Origin: Gluconobacter oxydans
GTDB taxonomy: Bacteria; Pseudomonadota; Alphaproteobacteria; Acetobacterales; Acetobacteraceae
Reading direction: 5' to 3'
DNA: 64,000 nucleotides
Assembly: GCF_006539685.1 (NCBI RefSeq)
Contig: NZ_BJNM01000015.1
Span: forward strand, 1-64,000
This document shows, piece after piece, positions 1 to 9,285 of the stretch. Under the pieces are notes generated by a model. The model made no database searches. It worked only from the letters and a program-made list of their open reading frames with translations, and had not been told where the DNA came from. A program made the translations under genes and the position numbers. Numbering within the stretch: the stretch's first letter is position 1; each line of letters opens with the position of its first letter.

Positions 1-510
1 CGCGTCATCCGTGGAAAGGGCGCCAGGAGCCAGATCTTCGTCCGTCGGACAGACATTGAAGTCCCCGATGAACGCAAAGGGCTTTTCCGCATCCAGCAGA
101 ACCCGCGCCCGGGCGGCCAGCGCATCGAAGAAGGCGAGCTTGGTCGCGTAACCGTCTTCGCCGCCGGAATTGCCATTGGGCAGATAGAGATTGCCGATCG
201 TGATGCCGTCGAGTTCCGCCTCGATATAGCGGGCAGACGGGTGATCGAAAGCGGGCAAGGTGTGATGCGTGACGGCAAAAGGTCGCCGCCCGATCAGGGC
301 CACGCCGTTATAGGCCTTCTGCCCCGAGATCGCGACATCCAGCCCGGCTTCCGCGAACACGGCCGGGAACTGGCTGTCCTCGCATTTGATTTCCTGAAGG
401 CACAGCAGGTCACATTCCGGATGACGCTCCAGCCAGTCCTGAACGTGATGGGCGCGGGCGCGGATGGAATTGATGTTCCAGCTTGCGAAAGTGAAGGGCG
501 TAGGACTCAT
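1..510 (-). CDS. xthA: Exodeoxyribonuclease III, 3' end beyond the window
   Basis: Partial gene: the first 170 residues are present and the C-terminus lies beyond base 1. Exonuclease III is an AP endonuclease and 3'-5' exonuclease of base excision repair. Family landmarks are visible: the N-terminal WNINSIRAR strand with Asn12, the metal-binding Glu40 in LQEIK, the YLPNG loop near residue 110, and Asp150/Asn152 in IGDFN. The start ATG at 508-510 gives the expected short N-terminus. It lies four bases downstream of erpA on the same strand, so both are probably co-transcribed leftward. The final His-containing catalytic segment cannot be checked here. Confidence 0.95.
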   Translation of the reverse strand, partial: MSPTPFTFASWNINSIRARAHHVQDWLERHPECDLLCLQEIKCEDSQFPAVFAEAGLDVAISGQKAYNGVALIGRRPFAVTHHTLPAFDHPSARYIEAELDGITIGNLYLPNGNSGGEDGYATKLAFFDALAARARVLLDAEKPFAFIGDFNVCPTDEDLAPGALSTDDA

Positions 511-514
511 CGGA

Positions 515-859
515 TCAGGCCAGCGAGAAGCTGGTGCCGCAGCCACAGGATGAGGCCGCATTGGGGTTCGTGACCGTGAAATGCGCGCCCATCAGCTTGT
601 CCACGAATTCCAGTTCGGCATTTTCCAGCAGGTCGAGGCTGGTCGTATCAACGAATACTTTTGCCCCATCGCGCTCGATGACGACATCATCCGCAGCCTG
701 ATCCCGCTCCAGCCGGAACTGGTACTGAAACCCGTTGCAACCACCCGCCAGAACCGCAATGCGCAGCGCAAGGCCTTCCGGCTCGGGTTGGGCTGCGATG
801 ATCTCGTTGATACGGGCGGCGGCGCTGGCGGAGATGCTGAAAGGCACGGTGTCGGACAT
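515..859 (-). CDS. erpA: A-type iron-sulfur cluster carrier (HesB/IscA/ErpA family)
   Basis: A protein of 114 residues that delivers Fe-S clusters to apoproteins in the cytoplasm. The three ligand cysteines of the family are present at Cys41 (GGCNGFQY) and Cys105/Cys107 (SSCGCG near the C-terminus), and the length is typical. The reading frame extends further upstream, but the start at MSDTVPF matches the family N-terminus and leaves room for a promoter in the 234-base gap before the divergent dgt gene. The xthA gene follows after four bases. Assignment to the A-type family is firm; choosing ErpA over IscA rests on synteny with dgt and xthA and is less certain. Confidence 0.93.
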   Translation of the reverse strand: MSDTVPFSISASAAARINEIIAAQPEPEGLALRIAVLAGGCNGFQYQFRLERDQAADDVVIERDGAKVFVDTTSLDLLENAELEFVDKLMGAHFTVTNPNAASSCGCGTSFSLA

Positions 860-1093
860 GGGCGTGTGTTCCCGAAATCTGGAAAGGCGGCTGGACCCTG
901 CTGGACCCAGCAAGACGGCTGCGGTCCTGATTATATGGTCAGAGCGGTGTTAAGGGCAAAGGCCGTGTGGTTGCACGCACGCAGGGCTGGCGTAGAATGA
1001 AACTGTGACCCGGCCGGAAACGGCGCTCTACCGGCCAATGAGGCTTCGGGGCAGGGTTCACAGCCAGACGGCTCACACACAGGACATGTCTTG

Positions 1094-2257
1094 ATGGTAG
1101 CGATCTACGCGGTACAGGACTCCGGCTCCCGGGGACGGCTCTATCCCGAAGTGGAAAGCCCCGTCCGCTCCCCCTGGCAGCGGGACCGCGACCGCGTGCT
1201 CCATTCCGCCGGGTTCCGCACCCTGCAATACAAGACGCAGGTCTTCATCAACCATGAAGGCGATTTTTTCCGCACGCGCCTGACGCATTCGCTCGAAGTC
1301 GCGCAGATCGCGCGCTCTATTGCTCGCAGTCTGGATCTGAACGAGGACCTGACGGAAACCGTCTCGCTCGCCCATGATCTCGGCCATACGCCGTTCGGCC
1401 ATGCCGGTGAGGACGCACTCGCGCTGGCCATGAAGGACTGGGGCGGCTTCGATCACAACACCCAGTCCCTGCGTCTCGTGACCGCGCTTGAAGCCCGCTA
1501 CCACGCGTTCGACGGGCTGAACCTGACCTGGGAAGCGCTTGAAGGGCTGGCCAAACATAACGGCCCGGTCAAACGCCCCACACCCTATTTTGTGGAATAC
1601 GACGCAAAGCACCATCTGGACCTGCAAAGCCATGCCTCGGCCGAAGCGCAGGTTGCGGCCATGTCGGACGATATCGCCTATCACGGCCACGATCTCGATG
1701 ATGGTCTGCGCGCCGGGCTGCTGTCTTTCGAGGACATCGAAGACCTGCCACTGGTCGGCGAAGCCCTGCGCCGCTCCCGCGACATGGAGCGTCAGATCGG
1801 GCGTGAGGCGTCCGATCAGGCCCAGCGCGTGCGTCACGAAACCATCCGCGTCGTCATCAACCAGCTCGCCACCGACCTGACGGAGCAGACGCGCCGGAAC
1901 CTTGAAGCGCTCAACCCGCAATCGGCTGACGACATCCGCAATGCAGGCTATCCCGTGGTGGCGTTCAGCCCGGAAATGCGCGAGGCCAACAAGGCCATCC
2001 GCAAGTTCCTCTATGCCCGCATGTACCGGCACTGGCGCGTCAACCGCATGGCGCGGAAGGCCAAGATCGCGGTCCGGGAAATCTTCGACATTCTCTCCGC
2101 AGATCCCGGCCTTCTGCCCGATCCGCTGGGCGGGCGTGCCAAAGCCGCCGATGACGTGCAGCGCAGGCGTCTGGTAGCCGATTATATTGCCGGAATGACC
2201 GATCGTTTCGCGATGGAAGAACATCGACGGTTGACGGACCTCTCCGTGCTGGGCTGA
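1094..2257 (+). CDS. dgt: Deoxyguanosinetriphosphate triphosphohydrolase-like protein
   Basis: A 387-residue HD-domain phosphohydrolase that removes triphosphate from dGTP or other dNTPs. The metal-binding HD signature is visible: His65 in RLTHSLEV, His94-Asp95 in SLAHDLGHTPFGH, and the later FDHNTQ motif. The size fits the shorter alphaproteobacterial type. A TTG immediately precedes the ATG at 1094; I chose the ATG because an AGGA lies about ten bases upstream. The gene diverges from erpA and is followed by argS 43 bases later on the same strand, the usual order in alphaproteobacteria. Substrate preference within the dNTPs cannot be read from sequence. Confidence 0.93.
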   Translation: MVAIYAVQDSGSRGRLYPEVESPVRSPWQRDRDRVLHSAGFRTLQYKTQVFINHEGDFFRTRLTHSLEVAQIARSIARSLDLNEDLTETVSLAHDLGHTPFGHAGEDALALAMKDWGGFDHNTQSLRLVTALEARYHAFDGLNLTWEALEGLAKHNGPVKRPTPYFVEYDAKHHLDLQSHASAEAQVAAMSDDIAYHGHDLDDGLRAGLLSFEDIEDLPLVGEALRRSRDMERQIGREASDQAQRVRHETIRVVINQLATDLTEQTRRNLEALNPQSADDIRNAGYPVVAFSPEMREANKAIRKFLYARMYRHWRVNRMARKAKIAVREIFDILSADPGLLPDPLGGRAKAADDVQRRRLVADYIAGMTDRFAMEEHRRLTDLSVLG

Positions 2258-2300
2258 TAGAGCCTCTGATCTGAAGACGCGTTACAGGAATCGAGCTGAA

Positions 2301-4109
2301 ATGGCCGCTGACACCACGACCCTTACGACTGACTGTCTCTTTGCCCGCACCCGGGTCCAGGTGTGCGACGCTCTGCGATCGGTCGTCCCCGGCCTGCCGG
2401 AAGAGGTGGTGCAGCGCGTCGATCTGACCCCCACGCGGGACCCGTCCCACGGTGACATGGCGACGAATGCTGCGATGCTCGCCGCCAAGCCTGCGCGCCG
2501 TAAACCCGCTGAAATCGCCGCCGAACTGGTCGATAAGCTCTTCGCTCTGCCGGAAGTCGCCAAGGCCGAAGCGGCAGGCCCGGGCTTCGTGAACCTGACG
2601 CTCAAGCCTGAAGTCCTGCAGGGCGTGGCTGTCTCGATCCTCAAGGCTGGCGATCAGTACGGTCGTTCCACGATGGGGCAGGGGACGCGCGTGAACGTGG
2701 AATACGTCTCCGCCAACCCGACCGGCCCGATGCATGTCGGTCACTGCCGTGGCGCGGTAGTCGGCGATGCGCTGGCCAACCTGCTCGAAGCAGCCGGCAA
2801 CACCGTCACGCGCGAATACTACATCAACGATGCCGGAACGCAGGTCGTCGCCCTGACCTGGGCCACATACTGGCGCTATCTTCAGGTCATCGGCACGGAG
2901 ATTTCCGCAGACGATTTCAGCCCGCTGACCCCGAACGGCCTGCAATATCAGGGTGAGTACCTGATCCCCGTCGCCCAGAGCATCGCTGACAAGCACGGTC
3001 GCGCGCTCGCCAACGCTGACGGTGGCCCGGCTGATCCGTCCGTCTGGTTCGAGACGGTCCGTCGTGAAGCCCTGACGCAGATGATGGCGGCCATCCGCGA
3101 AGATCTGGAAGCGCTCGGCATTTCGCATGAAGTCTTCGCCAGCGAAGCTGAAACGCTGGCTAGCGGCCGCGTGGATGCCGCGATCGCAAAGCTCGACAGC
3201 AAGGGCCTGCTTTATGAAGGCGTGCTCGAGCCGCCCAAGGGCAAGATGCCGGAAGACTGGGAAGCCCGCCCGCAGACGCTCTTCCGCTCGACCGAGTTCG
3301 GCGACGATCAGGACCGTGCGCTCCGCAAGTCTGACGGCACCAACACCTATTTCGCCAATGACATCGGTTATCACGCCCAGAAGGCCGAAAATGCCGATGT
3401 TCTGATCGACGTCCTCGGCGCCGATCATGGCGGCTACGTCTCCCGTATGCGGGCTGCGATTTCTGCCCTGACGGATGGCAAGACCGGTTTTGAAGTCGTG
3501 ATGTGCCAGATCGGGCGCGTCGTGAAGAACGGCGAGCCCGTCCGCATGTCCAAGCGTGCCGGCACGTTCGTCACCCTGCGCGACCTGCTGGACGAAGTCG
3601 GCCGTGACGCTGTGCGCTTCACGATGCTGACCCGCAAGGCCGATGCGCAGATGGAGTTTGATCTGGACGCTGTCGTGGCCCAGACACGCGACAACCCGGT
3701 GTTCTATGTCCAGTACGCCCATGCCCGCTGCCGCTCGGTCCTGCGTTCGGCCGAGACGATGTTCGGCGCGGACACCGTAACGCCGGAAGCCCTGTGCAGC
3801 GCCGATCTGTCCAACCTGTCCTCGGACGTCGAACTGGCCGTCCTGCGCCGTCTGGCCGCGTTCCCGCGCAGTGTCGAAGCCGCCGCTACGGCCCGTGAGC
3901 CGCACCGGATCGCGACCTATTGCATTGATCTGGCGTCCGACTTCCATGCCCTGTGGAACCGGGGCCGCGAAGACACTACCCTGCGTTTTCTGCACGAAAA
4001 CGACCGCGCAACCAGCCTCGCCAAGCTGGCGCTGGTTTCGGCCATTGCAGGAACGCTGCGCTGTGCCCTCACCATTCTCGGCGTCGTGCCGGTAGAGGAA
4101 ATGCGATGA
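2301..4109 (+). CDS. argS: Arginyl-tRNA synthetase
   Basis: A 602-residue class I aminoacyl-tRNA synthetase that charges tRNA-Arg in the cytoplasm. The N-terminal tRNA-recognition domain occupies about residues 1-120. The HIGH motif appears as HVGH at 145-148 after SANPTGPM, and the KMSKS equivalent is MSKR at 416-419. The C-terminal anticodon-binding domain contains the family's YVQYAHARC segment. The ATG at 2301 gives a full-length product. Its stop overlaps the start of the SPOR-domain gene in an ATGCGATGA arrangement, indicating translational coupling. Confidence 0.97.
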   Translation: MAADTTTLTTDCLFARTRVQVCDALRSVVPGLPEEVVQRVDLTPTRDPSHGDMATNAAMLAAKPARRKPAEIAAELVDKLFALPEVAKAEAAGPGFVNLTLKPEVLQGVAVSILKAGDQYGRSTMGQGTRVNVEYVSANPTGPMHVGHCRGAVVGDALANLLEAAGNTVTREYYINDAGTQVVALTWATYWRYLQVIGTEISADDFSPLTPNGLQYQGEYLIPVAQSIADKHGRALANADGGPADPSVWFETVRREALTQMMAAIREDLEALGISHEVFASEAETLASGRVDAAIAKLDSKGLLYEGVLEPPKGKMPEDWEARPQTLFRSTEFGDDQDRALRKSDGTNTYFANDIGYHAQKAENADVLIDVLGADHGGYVSRMRAAISALTDGKTGFEVVMCQIGRVVKNGEPVRMSKRAGTFVTLRDLLDEVGRDAVRFTMLTRKADAQMEFDLDAVVAQTRDNPVFYVQYAHARCRSVLRSAETMFGADTVTPEALCSADLSNLSSDVELAVLRRLAAFPRSVEAAATAREPHRIATYCIDLASDFHALWNRGREDTTLRFLHENDRATSLAKLALVSAIAGTLRCALTILGVVPVEEMR

Positions 4110-5227
4110 CCCCGGAAAACGATCAGGACCGCAACCGCCCCGATCCCGGCGATTACGCCCGTACCCCGAAACAGCCTGCGGGTCCGGCTCCGGGAGCGCG
4201 TCCGCAGGCGCGTTTCGATCGCGAGCGCCTGAGTAACGATTATGACGACGAACCCCCGCCGCGCCGTCGTCCGGCTGCCGCCGGCGGTGCGTCCGGGGCA
4301 GGACGTCTGACGTCCGTGCTGGGCAACGATCCTGCAACGCGCAAGCTGGTTGGTGGTGCAGTTGGTATCGGTGTCGTGCTTCTGCTGGCGGTCGGCGGCT
4401 GGTCGCTCATGGGCAGCCATCATGGTGGCATTCCCATCATTGGTCCGCCGCCGGGCCCCGTGAAGGACCGTCCGGCCGATCCGGGCGGGATGCAGATTAT
4501 GGGCGGCGATGACGGCGATACCGACATGACCGGCAACGGCGAGGCACATCTCGCCCCGGGGCCGGAGCAGCCCGACACGAAGGCACTGGCCCGTCAGTAT
4601 GGCGTCCCGCCGGGAACGCCTGCGCCGGAAGCGCCAAAGGCCGATGTTCCCAAGGCAGATGGTGCGGCACCGGATAATGCTCCGGCAGCCCAGACGCCTG
4701 CCATCCCGCCTGAAGCCGCCGCGCCAGCCGACACGGGACAGATGTCTCCGGGCACCGCGCTTCCTGCCACGGTTCCGGAGAAGCCGCAGGATCAGGCCGC
4801 CGCACCTGCCGAGGCACCGAAGGCTGCACCGCCCAAGGAAGCGCCGAAGAAGGAAGAAGTGCCCGTCCATCATGCAGCGCGACCGGTCGAGAAGCCGCTT
4901 CCCGCGCCGGTTCCGGACCCTGAGAATGTCGGACCGCCGAAAGCCGCCGCTCCGGCTGCGGATAAGGCGGAAACATCGGGCGGAACGCATGAAGTCCAGC
5001 TCGGCGCGCTTGACAGCGAGGCCGCAGCTCGCAAGGAATGGGACAGCCTGCGCCATCAGGCTCCGGCCCTGTTCGCAGGCCATACGCCGCTGTTCGAAAA
5101 GACCACGCGTGGCGACCATACCTTCGTGCGTTTGCGGATCGGTGGCTTTGCGGATCTCAAATCTGCGCGCGCCTATTGCGTGAAGCTGCACGCGCAGTCC
5201 GTCGCCTGTACGCCGGCCCAGTTCTGA
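4106..5227 (+). CDS. SPOR-domain envelope protein
   Basis: A 373-residue bitopic membrane protein. Residues 1-80 are charged and cytoplasmic, a transmembrane helix lies at about 81-103, and a long Pro/Ala-rich periplasmic stretch runs to about 290. The last 80 residues form a SPOR domain beginning at HEVQLGALDSEAAA. SPOR domains bind denuded glycan strands at the division site, so a role at the septum is inferred. The start ATG overlaps the argS stop. The reading frame is open upstream inside argS, but the coupled start fits best. In related genomes a nagZ gene usually lies between this gene and scpA; here scpA follows after ten bases. Confidence 0.85.
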   Translation: MTPENDQDRNRPDPGDYARTPKQPAGPAPGARPQARFDRERLSNDYDDEPPPRRRPAAAGGASGAGRLTSVLGNDPATRKLVGGAVGIGVVLLLAVGGWSLMGSHHGGIPIIGPPPGPVKDRPADPGGMQIMGGDDGDTDMTGNGEAHLAPGPEQPDTKALARQYGVPPGTPAPEAPKADVPKADGAAPDNAPAAQTPAIPPEAAAPADTGQMSPGTALPATVPEKPQDQAAAPAEAPKAAPPKEAPKKEEVPVHHAARPVEKPLPAPVPDPENVGPPKAAAPAADKAETSGGTHEVQLGALDSEAAARKEWDSLRHQAPALFAGHTPLFEKTTRGDHTFVRLRIGGFADLKSARAYCVKLHAQSVACTPAQF

Positions 5228-5237
5228 GAGCTGGCGT

Positions 5238-6002
5238 TTGAGCGAGACACTTCATCTGACGCTTGACGGGTTCGAGGGGCCGCTGGACCTGCTCCTCGAT
5301 CTGGCCCGCAAGCAGAAGGTGGATCTGGCGAAAATCTCCATCCTGCAACTGGTGGAGCAGTATCTGGCCGTCGTGGAAAAGGCCCGTGCGGAAGCGCGGA
5401 GCCTGCGGCTGGAACTGGCGGCGGACTGGCTGGTCATGGCCGCCTGGCTCGCCTGGCTGAAATCCAAGCTGCTCCTGCCTGCAGAGAACGAAGACCCGGA
5501 CGCCGAAGACGCGATCGAACTGCTTCAGGAACGCCTGATCGAACTGGAACGCATGCGTGCCGCCGCTCAATGGTTGTCAGAACAGCCCCGTCTGGGGCTG
5601 GACGTGTTCCGGCGCGGACAGGGGGAAGATCATACCGAAATCGACCGCTCCGGTTTGCGCGTGGACATGCCCGCGCTGATCACGGCCTATCTTTCCGCCC
5701 GACGCAGGACCGGGCGCAGGCGTGTCTATGCGCCTCGTGCCCGCCGTTACTGGAGCGTGCAGGATGCGCTGTCCCGCCTCAAGCGCCTGCTGGGGACTGA
5801 TACTGTGATCGGCTGGCAGACCCTGACTTCCCTTCTGCCGGATCCGAATGAACTGGACGGCGAAGAGGGACCTTACGGGCGCAATGCCGCTCTCGCAGGC
5901 ACGCTTCTGGCGGGGCTGGAACTGGCCAAGGGCGGGGCGCTTGAACTGCGTCAGCCCGAGGCGTTCGGGGAAATCGAATGGCGGGCGGCCACGCCCTCAT
6001 GA
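5238..6002 (+). CDS. scpA: Segregation and condensation protein A
   Basis: A 254-residue kleisin that bridges the heads of an SMC dimer and binds ScpB for chromosome condensation. The signature N-terminus LDGFEGPLDLLLDLARKQK is clear, followed by the helical region ISILQLVEQYLAVVEKA. The C-terminal winged-helix segment ends in a typical FGEIEW motif. The start codon is TTG at 5238; no ATG lies nearby and the family N-terminus requires this position. Its stop overlaps the scpB start (ATGA), as usual for this pair. Identification is firm. Confidence 0.94.
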   Translation: MSETLHLTLDGFEGPLDLLLDLARKQKVDLAKISILQLVEQYLAVVEKARAEARSLRLELAADWLVMAAWLAWLKSKLLLPAENEDPDAEDAIELLQERLIELERMRAAAQWLSEQPRLGLDVFRRGQGEDHTEIDRSGLRVDMPALITAYLSARRRTGRRRVYAPRARRYWSVQDALSRLKRLLGTDTVIGWQTLTSLLPDPNELDGEEGPYGRNAALAGTLLAGLELAKGGALELRQPEAFGEIEWRAATPS

Positions 6003-6589
6003 CGGATCCCGCAATGCTCGACCGGGCCTGCCTTCTTGTGGAGGCACTCGTTTTCGCCAGCCCTGAGCCCGTAAAGCCCGCGGCCATTGCCGAGCTTCTG
6101 ACTACACAATCCATCCCCGTGCCCGTCGAAGAGGCTCTTGAGGCTGTGCGGAGCCGCTACGCCGATCATGCGGTGGAAATGGTGCTGGTCGCAGGAGGAT
6201 GGCAGTTCCGCACCCGGCCGGAATTTGCGTCCGCCCTGACCAAAGTCGTGGAAAAGCCCCGTCGCCTGAGTCGCGGCGCGATGGAAACGCTGGCCATCAT
6301 CGCCTACCACCAGCCCTGCACCCGCGCAGAAATCGAGGCCATCCGGGGCGTCTCGCTCGGGCAGGCGGTTCTCGACGCCCTTCTGGAAGACAGTCTGATT
6401 GCCCCCAAAGGCCGTAAGGAAGTTCCAGGACGTCCGGTTCTGTGGGGCACCACGGCCAGTTTTCTGGAAAGTTTCGGTCTGCCGGATCTGCGGGGGCTGC
6501 CCCGCCGGGAAGACTTCCTGCTGGACCGCGCGCCCACGGAAGCAGAAGACGATGCTTCTGCCGTAGGCGGAACGGAGCAGACAGGCTAG
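5999..6589 (+). CDS. scpB: Segregation and condensation protein B
   Basis: A 196-residue protein with two winged-helix domains that partners ScpA in the SMC-ScpAB complex. Recognisable segments are LVEALVFASPEPV near the N-terminus, the mid region LSRGAMETLAIIAYHQPCTRAEIEAIRG, of which LAIIAYHQP is highly conserved, and GRPVLWGTT in the second domain. An in-frame ATG at 5978 would add seven residues; I prefer 5999 because it forms an ATGA overlap with the scpA stop. An acidic tail follows the second domain. tatB starts nine bases downstream. Confidence 0.93.
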   Translation: MTDPAMLDRACLLVEALVFASPEPVKPAAIAELLTTQSIPVPVEEALEAVRSRYADHAVEMVLVAGGWQFRTRPEFASALTKVVEKPRRLSRGAMETLAIIAYHQPCTRAEIEAIRGVSLGQAVLDALLEDSLIAPKGRKEVPGRPVLWGTTASFLESFGLPDLRGLPRREDFLLDRAPTEAEDDASAVGGTEQTG

Positions 6590-6598
6590 GAAGGATGC

Positions 6599-7201
6599 AT
6601 GTTTGACTTCAGTTTCTCGGAAATCGCGCTGTTCGTGATGGTGGCGATGGTCTTCATCCGCCCGAAGGACCTGCCGGTTGCCATCCGCACCCTGTCGAAC
6701 GGGCTAAAGGCGATGCGGCGCATGGCGGCTGAATTCCAATCCCATGTGGACGAGATGGTCCGTGAAGCCGATCTCTCCGAAGCGCGCGACCAGTTCCGGG
6801 ACCTGAAAAACTTCAACCTGCGCGACCGTGTCACGAAGGCCATCGACGGCGACAATTCCATCCGCCGCAGTCTGGAACTCGACACGCCTGTAAAGGCGTC
6901 CGCTGCTGATCTTCCGAAAATTCCGCCGGCACCACCGCTTCCCCCGCCGCCCCTGACCGATCTGGAAACGGTGCCCTATAATGCCCGTCCGCAGTTCCAG
7001 CCGGCCGCAGACATCCCCGTCGAACCGGAACCCGAGCCCAACGACGATGTCGTGGACGCTCCGTCCATTCTGCCACCCAGCACGGCAAGACGGCTCCTGC
7101 ATGAGCGCTCCCGCTGGCGGGCGCCTGACATCCTGCCGCCCGTCCGTGCCATCCATGCCGGCCGGCGCGTGACCATTGCGAGCGGAAAGGACGGCGAATG
7201 A
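6599..7201 (+). CDS. tatB: Sec-independent translocase subunit TatB
   Basis: A 200-residue membrane protein of the twin-arginine translocase. The N-terminal helix (about residues 6-20) contains the TatB-typical Glu8 in FSEIALF, followed by an amphipathic helix and a long Pro-rich, acidic tail. The hinge reads RPKDLP instead of the more common GPKxLP. TatB with TatC forms the receptor for folded, RR-signal-bearing substrates. An AGGAAGG ribosome site lies just upstream, and the stop overlaps the tatC start by ATGA. TatA, normally encoded between scpB and tatB, is absent here. Confidence 0.9.
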   Translation: MFDFSFSEIALFVMVAMVFIRPKDLPVAIRTLSNGLKAMRRMAAEFQSHVDEMVREADLSEARDQFRDLKNFNLRDRVTKAIDGDNSIRRSLELDTPVKASAADLPKIPPAPPLPPPPLTDLETVPYNARPQFQPAADIPVEPEPEPNDDVVDAPSILPPSTARRLLHERSRWRAPDILPPVRAIHAGRRVTIASGKDGE

Positions 7202-7983
7202 CCGACACCGACAGCATCAATGACACGCCGATGCCGCTCCTCGAGCACCTCGTGGAACTGCGCAAGCGGCTGATCTGGTCCATCGTGACCTTCGTGATCG
7301 CATTCGCCATCTGTTACCATTATTCGGGTGAGATCTACCGGTTCCTTGCGGCCCCGCTGGGCAACATCATGCGCAAGAACGGGGAGCAGCCGCACCTGAT
7401 CTATACCGCGCTCTATGAGGCCTTCTTCACCTATATCCGCGTGGCCGTTTTCGGGGCGACCTGCCTGTCGTTTCCCATGATCGCCATTCAGGCCTGGATA
7501 TTCATCGCCCCCGGTCTGTATCGCAGCGAGAAACGTGCCTTTGCCCCGTTCCTGATCGCCACCCCGATCATGTTCCTGATCGGCGCGGCGCTCGCCTATT
7601 ACGTAGTCTTTCCCTACGCGTGGCAGTTCTTCCTGTCGTTCCAGACACCGCAGAGCACCAATGGCGGCATGCAGATCGAACTTCAGGCCAAGGTCTCGGA
7701 ATATCTGACGCTGGTGACGAAAATGATCCTGGCGTTCGGAGTCTGTTTTGAGCTGCCCGTCGTGCTGACCCTGCTGGTGCGTGTCGGCCTGCTGAGCGTG
7801 GCTCAGCTCAAGCGTTTCCGCCGTTATGCCGTCGTTGCGTCCTTCGCTGTGGCCGCCGTGATCGCCCCTCCCGATGCGATTACGATGCTGAGCCTCGCCA
7901 TTCCTCTCGTCGCCCTGTACGAGGTATCCATCCTCACGGCCCGGTTCGTCGAACCGAAACCCATGGCCGCTGATGAAGACTGA
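7198..7983 (+). CDS. tatC: Sec-independent translocase subunit TatC
   Basis: A 261-residue polytopic inner-membrane protein, the docking core of the Tat system. The N-terminus PLLEHLVELRKRLIWS is characteristic of the family, and about six hydrophobic helices follow. Conserved stretches include YTALYEAFFTYIRVA, FIAPGLYRSEKR and the late FRRYAVVASFAVAAVIAPPD. The start overlaps the tatB stop, so the two subunits are translationally coupled. One clear Tat client in this window is MsrP (57712-58650), which carries an SRRSL signal. Confidence 0.96.
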   Translation: MTDTDSINDTPMPLLEHLVELRKRLIWSIVTFVIAFAICYHYSGEIYRFLAAPLGNIMRKNGEQPHLIYTALYEAFFTYIRVAVFGATCLSFPMIAIQAWIFIAPGLYRSEKRAFAPFLIATPIMFLIGAALAYYVVFPYAWQFFLSFQTPQSTNGGMQIELQAKVSEYLTLVTKMILAFGVCFELPVVLTLLVRVGLLSVAQLKRFRRYAVVASFAVAAVIAPPDAITMLSLAIPLVALYEVSILTARFVEPKPMAADED

Positions 7984-8010
7984 TGACCAGACCTGCCGGA
8001 GCCCTGAACC

Positions 8011-9273
8011 ATGCATGACCTGAAAGCCCTGCGCGCCGACCCGGCCGCTTTTGACGCTGCTCTCGCACGTCGGGGCCTGTCACCCGTGGGACAGCAGCTT
8101 GTCAGTGACGATGAAGGACGCCGCGCCGCACTCGCTGCGCTTCAGGAAGCGCAGGGCGCACGCAAGGCACTGGCCAAGGAAATCGGCCTGCTCAAGCGCC
8201 AGAAGCTCGACACCGCCGAGATCGAAGCAAAGGCCGTGGCCCTGCGTGATCAGATCGCCGGTCTGGAAGAGCGCGCCAACACGATCCAGACCCGCATCGA
8301 CGATGTGCTGAAATCCCTGCCGAACTGCCTTGATGCGTCTGTGCCGGATGGAAAGGGCGAAGACGAGAACGTCGTCGTCCATGTCCGTGGCGAGAAACGC
8401 GAATTTGCCTTCGAGGCAAAGCAGCATTTTGAACTCGGTGAAGCGCTGGGTCTGATGGATTTCCCGACCGCCGCCAAGCTGTCGGGCACGCGCTTCGTCG
8501 TCCTGCGCGGCGCACTTGCCCGTCTGGAGCGCGCCCTGGGCCAGTTCATGCTCGACACCCACACGACCGAGTTCGGCTACAGCGAAACCAGCGTGCCGCT
8601 GCTGGTCAATGACGACGCCATGTATGGCACGGACAAGCTGCCCAAGTTTGCCGAGGATTCGTTCCGCACCGAAGACGGCCGCTGGCTGATCCCGACCGCC
8701 GAAGTCCCGCTGACGGCCTCTGTCATGGGCGAAATCCTTCCGGCCGATGCCCTGCCGATCCGCATGACCGCGCTGTCCCAGTGCTTCCGGTCTGAGGCCG
8801 GTTCGGCCGGACGTGACGTCCGCGGTATGCTGCGTCAGCACCAGTTCACGAAATGCGAGCTGGTCTCCGTCGTGAAGCCCGAAGACAGCGACGCCGAGCA
8901 TGAGCGCATGACGCAGGCCGCCGAGACGGTTCTGGAGCGTCTGGGCATCACCTTTCGCCGGATGCTGCTCTGCGCAGGCGATACAGGCTTTGGTGCGGCC
9001 AAGACGTTCGATCTGGAAGCCTGGCTTCCGGGGCAGAAGGCCTGGCGCGAAATTTCTTCGTGCTCGAATACGCGCGATTTTCAGGCACGCCGCATGAATG
9101 CGCGCTATCGTGCCGAGAATGGACCGGCCTTCGTCAACACGCTTAACGGGTCCGGTCTTGCTGTCGGTCGGACGATGATCGCTGTTATGGAGACATATCA
9201 GAACGAAGATGGCAGCATCGATATTCCAGAGGTTCTGCGTCCTTACATGGGCGGGCTGAACCGCATCGGCTGA
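8011..9273 (+). CDS. serS: Seryl-tRNA synthetase
   Basis: A 420-residue class II aminoacyl-tRNA synthetase that charges tRNA-Ser (and tRNA-Sec where present). The first 110 residues form the charged antiparallel coiled-coil arm that contacts the tRNA variable arm. Motif 2 appears near residue 257 as [12 protein letters not shown], and motif 3 near 375-395 as [19 protein letters not shown]. The length is standard. It follows tatC after 27 bases in the usual alphaproteobacterial order. In many relatives surE and pcm come next; here an unrelated secreted protein follows. Confidence 0.97.
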   Translation: MHDLKALRADPAAFDAALARRGLSPVGQQLVSDDEGRRAALAALQEAQGARKALAKEIGLLKRQKLDTAEIEAKAVALRDQIAGLEERANTIQTRIDDVLKSLPNCLDASVPDGKGEDENVVVHVRGEKREFAFEAKQHFELGEALGLMDFPTAAKLSGTRFVVLRGALARLERALGQFMLDTHTTEFGYSETSVPLLVNDDAMYGTDKLPKFAEDSFRTEDGRWLIPTAEVPLTASVMGEILPADALPIRMTALSQCFRSEAGSAGRDVRGMLRQHQFTKCELVSVVKPEDSDAEHERMTQAAETVLERLGITFRRMLLCAGDTGFGAAKTFDLEAWLPGQKAWREISSCSNTRDFQARRMNARYRAENGPAFVNTLNGSGLAVGRTMIAVMETYQNEDGSIDIPEVLRPYMGGLNRIG

Positions 9274-9285
9274 GGACTTTCAGGC

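Noticed and set aside
2040-4337. A 765-codon open frame on the minus strand opposite argS
   Set aside because: Antisense shadow of argS and neighbours, with no ribosome site or family feature.
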